Notes under the pieces: model-generated
Seen by the model: only the letters and a program-made list of their open reading frames with translations
Databases searched by the model: none
What the model was told of the DNA's origin: nothing
NCBI GenBank assembly: GCA_019090295.1
Contig: JAHRWG010000294.1
Span: 1-10,130 of the forward strand
Source of the DNA: Cycloclasticus sp.
Lineage (GTDB): Bacteria; Pseudomonadota; Gammaproteobacteria; Methylococcales; Cycloclasticaceae
Direction of reading: 5' to 3'
DNA: 10,130 nucleotides
In this document: positions 6,769 through 10,130 of the stretch, piece by piece
How the letters are laid out: every line of letters starts with the position of its first letter
How positions within the stretch are numbered: position 1 is the stretch's first letter
Position numbers and translations under genes: made by a program

Positions 6769-6908
6769 CTGTTAGGCAGGCCTTCAGCCACTCAGCTCGA
6801 CCATTGTCACTGTTAAAAGAAGCTGACTAATTAGACATTGCTACACTCAACATTGATACAACGTCTGTGGATCAAAAAAGCTTTAATGGCCTGGCTTAAC
6901 CACTAAAA

Positions 6909-7451
6909 CTATAAAAACACATTCAGGTTCTTACTCAGTAAGGTGCTAAAGTCAGGCGTTATCTTACGCGTGGCTACTTTAAAAGTACTGCCGTCATCAC
7001 GCAACACATCTTTGCGTTTAGCCAATAGCCAATACTCTTCGCGTTCTAACCTGTTTCTGTATACGAGCGTATTAGAACGAACGTTTACCTCACCCACTTT
7101 ATCACCAAGACTCACTTCCACATTTGAAATAATATGTCTATAACGAGTTCGTGGGTCTTCGGCCCATGCAGCACCACTATGCAGACGAGCTACGCGCAAT
7201 TGAAGGCTGGGTAGCGATTCGTTGTAATGATTCATATTTTTGACAGTGTCGGCAGACTCATCCTTACGGAACACACTTTCCCTCGACGGCATCCAGTAAT
7301 GAATATCCTCCGCTAACATGGAGAACCATGTTGCATAATCCTCTTCATCAAGGGCTCTTGCTTCTTGGTTATAGAATTGATTAACCCTATACCAAAGCAG
7401 CATACTATCAGTCTCTGTCATCGTTTCTTTTGTGTTATTTTTGTTATCCAT
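6909..7451 (-). CDS. Aromatic-ring-hydroxylating dioxygenase, beta subunit
   Basis: The 180-residue protein belongs to the small-subunit family of Rieske dioxygenases (NTF2/SnoaL-like fold, usual length about 170-195). Recognisable parts are VNQFYNQEARALDEEDYATWFSMLAEDIHYWMP (about 23-54), the RVARLHSGAAWAEDPRTRYRHIISNVEV core (about 86-113) and VRSNTLVYRNRLEREEYWLLAKRKDVLR (about 124-151), followed by ATRKI. The subunit has no metal site; it structures the alpha3beta3 hexamer and may influence substrate choice. The ATG at 7451 is chosen because AGGTGAC lies seven bases upstream; an internal ATG at residue 11 has no better site. It follows the alpha gene after 13 bp, so both are co-transcribed. 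The chain ends SKNLNVFL, as is common in the family. Confidence 0.92.
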   Translation of the reverse strand: MDNKNNTKETMTETDSMLLWYRVNQFYNQEARALDEEDYATWFSMLAEDIHYWMPSRESVFRKDESADTVKNMNHYNESLPSLQLRVARLHSGAAWAEDPRTRYRHIISNVEVSLGDKVGEVNVRSNTLVYRNRLEREEYWLLAKRKDVLRDDGSTFKVATRKITPDFSTLLSKNLNVFL

Positions 7452-7464
7452 GCTATGTCACCTA

Positions 7465-8772
7465 TTAACGAATTTTAGGGATGTCAGCCCAAGACTCTGC
7501 TGTCAAAAAGTCCATCCACCGTTGGTAAAAGGCCAGTTGATTCACATCGCTATACATAGGTTTACTGATGTTACCCGGAAATTCTGGGTCATCGCGGCGG
7601 CTGGTTCCCGCTCTTAAACCGTAATGCAAACTCTGCTTACGGGTTACTACACCTTCATTTGAGAGTGTCGCATTTTCCCAATTTTCACCATCATCCATTT
7701 CAAAGATTCCACTCGGCGAAAAGGTTGTCATGCAGGCATTTTGAACAATATCCCGAATGTGATCTGGCATATCTTTATTAACCATTGTCCATGAGCGCAG
7801 TTCAAATTGGCGAGGCCCTTTGGGCAGCCATGTTCTCATGGTATTAATACCAGGCAAAAAGGAGAAGTTAGGGAAAACTGTGGCCGATATCACTGAACCG
7901 TATAGTTTTCGCGCACGTAAATCACCTAACCGTTTAGCCATTTTACTGCGTTCTTTCTCGAAGTAATCGACCAGTGTTGGGTTACCGCTTGAGATCAGTG
8001 CGAGTGTACCAACACCATCGACACCTCCTTCCCAGCCATGGCCGTTTGCATTGGCATGAAATGACTCGGGGTCCACCGGCATATACTCTGGCACCTCACC
8101 TCCCATACTAACGGCTTTAGCCCCAGAGGCATGCGTCCAGCCAACGTGCAGCGAGTCACCAATAAAGTTTTCAGCACCAAATTTCCAGTTAGCATTGAAC
8201 ATATTCTTCATGGTACCGCCGATAAACTCTGTTCCCTCTTCTGTTTGGTCGAGAATAACGTCTAAATACCAACGAAAATCCCCTAAAAACTCTTCTAGTC
8301 TAGGCGCTTCGTTATCAAAGCAAGCAAACACCAAGCCTTTATACGTTTCTACACGGGCATTTTGTAGGCCCCAATCTGGCTTGTTGATGTGCCCTTCATA
8401 ATGCGTTTCTTCATGCATACCCATTAAGGCACCATCTGTTCCAAAAGCCCAGCCATGGTAGTTACAGGTAAATTGACGCGCCTGCCCTCTATCTGCAAAA
8501 CAAATTCGGTTGCCTCGATGAGTACATGAATTTGTAAAAACATGGATAGCGTGGTCTTTATGACGAGAGACGATGACGTTATCTTGCCCCATGTACGTTG
8601 TTAAAAAGTCACCAGGTTTGGGTATCTGACTTTCGTGCGCAACAAATAGCCATGATTTTGCAAATAACTTTTCCAGCTCTAACTGGTAAACCCAGTCCTC
8701 CCAAAAAATTCGCCTATCGATACGGCCATCTTTTAAGTTCACCATACGTTTAAGTTCATCAAGTACCTGCAT
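7465..8772 (-). CDS. Aromatic-ring-hydroxylating dioxygenase, alpha (catalytic) subunit with Rieske centre
   Basis: The 435-residue subunit catalyses cis-dihydroxylation of an aromatic ring with O2 and electrons from a ferredoxin. The Rieske ligands are C83 and H85 (CTHRG) and C103 and H106 (CNYH). The mononuclear iron site is H209 and H214 in GDSLHVGWTH, with D206 bridging to the neighbouring Rieske centre and D360 or D361 (FEMDDGENW) as third ligand. The order and spacing are those of naphthalene/biphenyl-type dioxygenases, and ENFIGDSLHVGWTHAS resembles PAH and naphthalene enzymes more than biphenyl ones. One oddity: Leu replaces the usual Tyr before the first iron histidine (GDxYH becomes GDSLH). 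The ATG has a near-ideal AAGGAGGTG site. Alpha is first in a two-gene operon; no ferredoxin or reductase gene is nearby. Substrate (naphthalene, larger PAH, or another aromatic) cannot be fixed from sequence alone. Confidence 0.94.
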   Translation of the reverse strand: MQVLDELKRMVNLKDGRIDRRIFWEDWVYQLELEKLFAKSWLFVAHESQIPKPGDFLTTYMGQDNVIVSRHKDHAIHVFTNSCTHRGNRICFADRGQARQFTCNYHGWAFGTDGALMGMHEETHYEGHINKPDWGLQNARVETYKGLVFACFDNEAPRLEEFLGDFRWYLDVILDQTEEGTEFIGGTMKNMFNANWKFGAENFIGDSLHVGWTHASGAKAVSMGGEVPEYMPVDPESFHANANGHGWEGGVDGVGTLALISSGNPTLVDYFEKERSKMAKRLGDLRARKLYGSVISATVFPNFSFLPGINTMRTWLPKGPRQFELRSWTMVNKDMPDHIRDIVQNACMTTFSPSGIFEMDDGENWENATLSNEGVVTRKQSLHYGLRAGTSRRDDPEFPGNISKPMYSDVNQLAFYQRWMDFLTAESWADIPKIR

Positions 8773-8791
8773 TTCCCACCTCCTTAATATT

Positions 8792-8842
8792 TGCCTTTAT
8801 TATTAATTCAAACTATCATTAGATTGTTAAAAATACAAGGCA
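8792..8842. promoter_or_regulatory. Nested dyads in the dioxygenase/hydrolase divergent promoter region
   Basis: The 107-bp gap between the divergent genes contains an 18-bp dyad, AACTATCATTAGATTGTT (8811-8828), with arms AAC-n-ATC and GAT-n-GTT. It is flanked by TGCCTT (8792-8797) and AAGGCA (8837-8842), whose centre lies within about 3 bp of the inner dyad centre. ACTATCATTAG inside it repeats the xylG operator motif in 10 of 11 positions. One regulator bound here could control both directions. I could not assign -10/-35 boxes with confidence. Confidence 0.5.
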
Positions 8843-8879
8843 GAAGCACTTTTTTGCAACATTAAATTTAGGAGAGGAT

Positions 8880-9749
8880 ATGGGCAGTATTTGGACAGAT
8901 TTAATGGGCGTTGATTTTCGTCAGACTTACTATGATGTGAAAGGAATCAAAACCCGTGTACTAGAGGCTGGTAGCGGCCCCGCACTTATTTTACTGCATG
9001 GCACTGGTGGCCATGCAGAGGCATATGTTAGAAATATTGAGGAGCATGCAAAACACTTCCATGTTTATGCCATTGATATGATTGGGCACGGTTATACCGA
9101 TCGTCCAGACTGCGATTACCAAATGGATGACTTTGTGGCGCACCTTATCGATTTCCTTGATACGCTAAACATTGATAAAGCGTACCTTTCAGGTGAGTCT
9201 TTAGGCGCCATGGTTGCATCATGGACTGCTATCAAACATCCTGAACGTGTCATCAAACTGGTGCAGAACACCGGCATTTTGATGGCACCCAATGGCGAAG
9301 GAAAGGCCGAACTTGCCGATGCGCTGGAGCGTTCTAAAAAAGCAGCCGGTCAACTCACTAAAGATATTGTCCGAGCAAGGATGAGCTGGTTAATGGCTGA
9401 ACCTGATAAAACATTAACAGATGAAATTATTGATGCTCGTTATGCCATTTATGACCAGCCAGGCATGCTGCCTGTTATGGGGAAAATAGCTAACACGATA
9501 TTGGGTGGTGTTATTGATGACGAATGGTGTCACAAATGGGTTAACCCAGAATTTATGAAAAAAATTCAGTGCCCAACCTTAGTTCTTTGGACCAGACATA
9601 ACCCTGGTCAACCTGTTGAACTAGCCGAAGAAGGCATGAAAATGATTCCAAATGCTCGCATGGTTATTTTAGAAAACAGTGCTCATTGGCCGCAATGGGA
9701 AGAGCCCGAGGAATTCAACAAACTTCACTTGGAGTTTTTGCTCTCCTAA
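8880..9749 (+). CDS. Alpha/beta hydrolase, meta-cleavage-product (C-C bond) hydrolase family
   Basis: This 289-residue cytosolic hydrolase resembles the XylF/DmpD/BphD group, which split the C-C bond of ring-fission products such as 2-hydroxymuconic semialdehyde or its aryl derivatives; the usual length is about 280-290. The oxyanion loop LLHGTGGHAEAY (38-49), strand-turn IDMIGHGYTDRP, nucleophile elbow SGESLGA with S107, and C-terminal NSAHWPQWEEPEEFNKLHLEFL with H269 are visible; residues about 135-215 form the lid. Where the family has its catalytic Asp (BphD-like GRDD), this protein has TRHNPGQPVE, with N241 at the aligned place. Either this subfamily uses Asn or another acid, or activity is altered. 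The ATG has AGGAGAGG immediately upstream. It is divergent from the dioxygenase operon, which supports a role in the same aromatic pathway; the natural substrate is unknown. Confidence 0.82.
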   Translation: MGSIWTDLMGVDFRQTYYDVKGIKTRVLEAGSGPALILLHGTGGHAEAYVRNIEEHAKHFHVYAIDMIGHGYTDRPDCDYQMDDFVAHLIDFLDTLNIDKAYLSGESLGAMVASWTAIKHPERVIKLVQNTGILMAPNGEGKAELADALERSKKAAGQLTKDIVRARMSWLMAEPDKTLTDEIIDARYAIYDQPGMLPVMGKIANTILGGVIDDEWCHKWVNPEFMKKIQCPTLVLWTRHNPGQPVELAEEGMKMIPNARMVILENSAHWPQWEEPEEFNKLHLEFLLS

Positions 9750-9777
9750 GTTTGACAAGACAGCATGGTGTACTTTT

Positions 9778-9808
9778 AAAGCTGGGGCATTTAGTGTCTC
9801 AGCTTTTT
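9778..9808 (+). terminator. Terminator of the hydrolase gene
   Basis: AAAGCTG at 9778-9784 pairs with CAGCTTT at 9800-9806 (7-bp stem, 15-nt loop), followed on the plus strand by TTTTTAT. It starts 28 bp after the hydrolase stop. The T tract overlaps the stop codon of the convergent transporter gene. Confidence 0.65.
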
Positions 9809-10130
9809 ATACGGCCAACACCGCGGCTGCCAAAGAAACAAACATCAACGCCCCGCCCGTTAGTCGACTTTTTAACTGCTGTTTACTCAGCTGTTCAATT
9901 TGGCTAAAGCCGAATCTGGCCATTAAATAAACCACCCCTATTGCTAACAGGCCGCGGCCTGATTGGACAATATTAATCACTGTGACCTGCTGAGCTTGTT
10001 TAAACGCAATCATCAGTATGATAATACCTGCTAGCTGAATAACGGCATAGATCGCTAAGGTTTTGCTAAAGGGTTTCGATACCTTCCAGTCCCCTTTAAA
10101 CAGCCAGGGTGATAAGGGCATTACCAATAC
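9807..10130 (-). CDS. Partial DMT/EamA-family transporter, C-terminal part, start beyond right edge
   Basis: The frame is open through the right edge, so only the last 107 residues are visible; a TTG at 10127 is internal, not a credible start. Three hydrophobic segments are seen (TLAIYAVIQLAGIIILMIAF; VINIVQSGRGLLAIGVVYLMA; LTGGALMFVSLAAAVLAV), and the chain ends at a TAA at 9809-9807. The pattern of a helix followed by xQSxRGLLA, an amphipathic stretch with charged residues (SQIEQLSKQQLKSRL) and a final GGALM helix is typical of the last helices of EamA (drug/metabolite transporter) proteins, which have about ten helices and export or import small solutes. Substrate is unknown. It converges on the hydrolase gene and is probably not part of its operon. 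Confidence 0.7.
   Translation of the reverse strand, partial: VLVMPLSPWLFKGDWKVSKPFSKTLAIYAVIQLAGIIILMIAFKQAQQVTVINIVQSGRGLLAIGVVYLMARFGFSQIEQLSKQQLKSRLTGGALMFVSLAAAVLAV

Larger units (their letters stand above)
6409..6908. other. About 500 bp without a convincing gene
   Basis: The xylG end (6409-6480) carries the ribosome site and a perfect palindrome. The dioxygenase end holds a terminator hairpin (6735-6768) and an imperfect 12-13 base inverted pair, GTTAGGCAGGCC at 6771-6782 and GGCCTGGCTTAAC at 6888-6900. Between them I see only short open frames: a 33-codon minus-strand frame at 6472-6573 (starts MILKPTFTDDEF) without a ribosome site, and broken plus-strand frames at 6600-6760. GGCGCTAAGAAA occurs at 6584-6595 and 6742-6753. 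The segment may be an eroded gene or a remnant of rearrangement. Confidence 0.5.

Noticed and set aside
6771..6900. Imperfect GTTAGGCAGGCC / GGCCTGGCTTAAC pair as insertion-sequence ends
   Set aside because: The arms differ by an indel, no transposase lies between them and no flanking target duplication is seen; kept only as a weak repeat observation.
9807..10127. TTG at 10127 as the true start of the transporter
   Set aside because: The frame continues to the window edge, and a DMT protein needs many more helices than the three visible.

Overview
The window looks like the chromosome of a marine, hydrocarbon-degrading gammaproteobacterium of moderate, AT-leaning base composition. A Cycloclasticus-like organism fits best: a split class II ribonucleotide reductase sits next to BphX-like, BphK-like, XylG-like and ring-hydroxylating dioxygenase genes, with short intergenic gaps and Shine-Dalgarno sites before most genes. 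The genus is an inference; there is no rRNA gene to settle it.

Left part (1-3521, all minus strand). A small gene running off the left edge resembles the trypsin-co-occurring domain 1 family. It is preceded by nrdJb and nrdJa, two adjacent genes for a B12-dependent ribonucleotide reductase divided into a catalytic chain and a small TSCPD/zinc-ribbon chain. Upstream of nrdJa are two NrdR-box-like palindromes whose starts are 31 bp apart. A tRNA-Arg(ACG) gene with its own promoter and a strong terminator closes this housekeeping part.

Middle (3620-6408). A four-helix BphX-like membrane protein (minus) is divergent from a BphK-type glutathione S-transferase (plus). The transferase converges on a 2-hydroxymuconic semialdehyde dehydrogenase (XylG/DmpC type, minus) across a shared 14-bp-stem terminator. 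About 500 bp without a convincing gene follow (6409-6908), holding a perfect palindrome, a terminator hairpin and scattered inverted repeats.

Right part (6909-10130). A two-gene operon encodes the alpha and beta subunits of a Rieske ring-hydroxylating dioxygenase (minus, alpha first). It is divergent from an alpha/beta hydrolase of the meta-cleavage-product hydrolase family (plus). A DMT/EamA transporter (minus) runs off the right edge.

Together the catabolic genes supply ring activation (dioxygenase) and both routes for handling meta-cleavage products: hydrolysis and NAD-dependent oxidation of the semialdehyde. A glutathione transferase and BphX accompany them. The ferredoxin, reductase, cis-diol dehydrogenase and extradiol ring-cleavage enzyme are absent from the window and must come from elsewhere. 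An 11-bp motif, ACTATC-A-(A/T)-TAG, occurs at dyads upstream of both xylG and the dioxygenase operon, in the same orientation, which suggests a shared regulator. I did not see a clearly undescribed multi-gene system. The best leads are the shared operator, the hydrolase with Asn where the catalytic Asp is expected, and the trypsin-co-occurring-like gene at the left edge.
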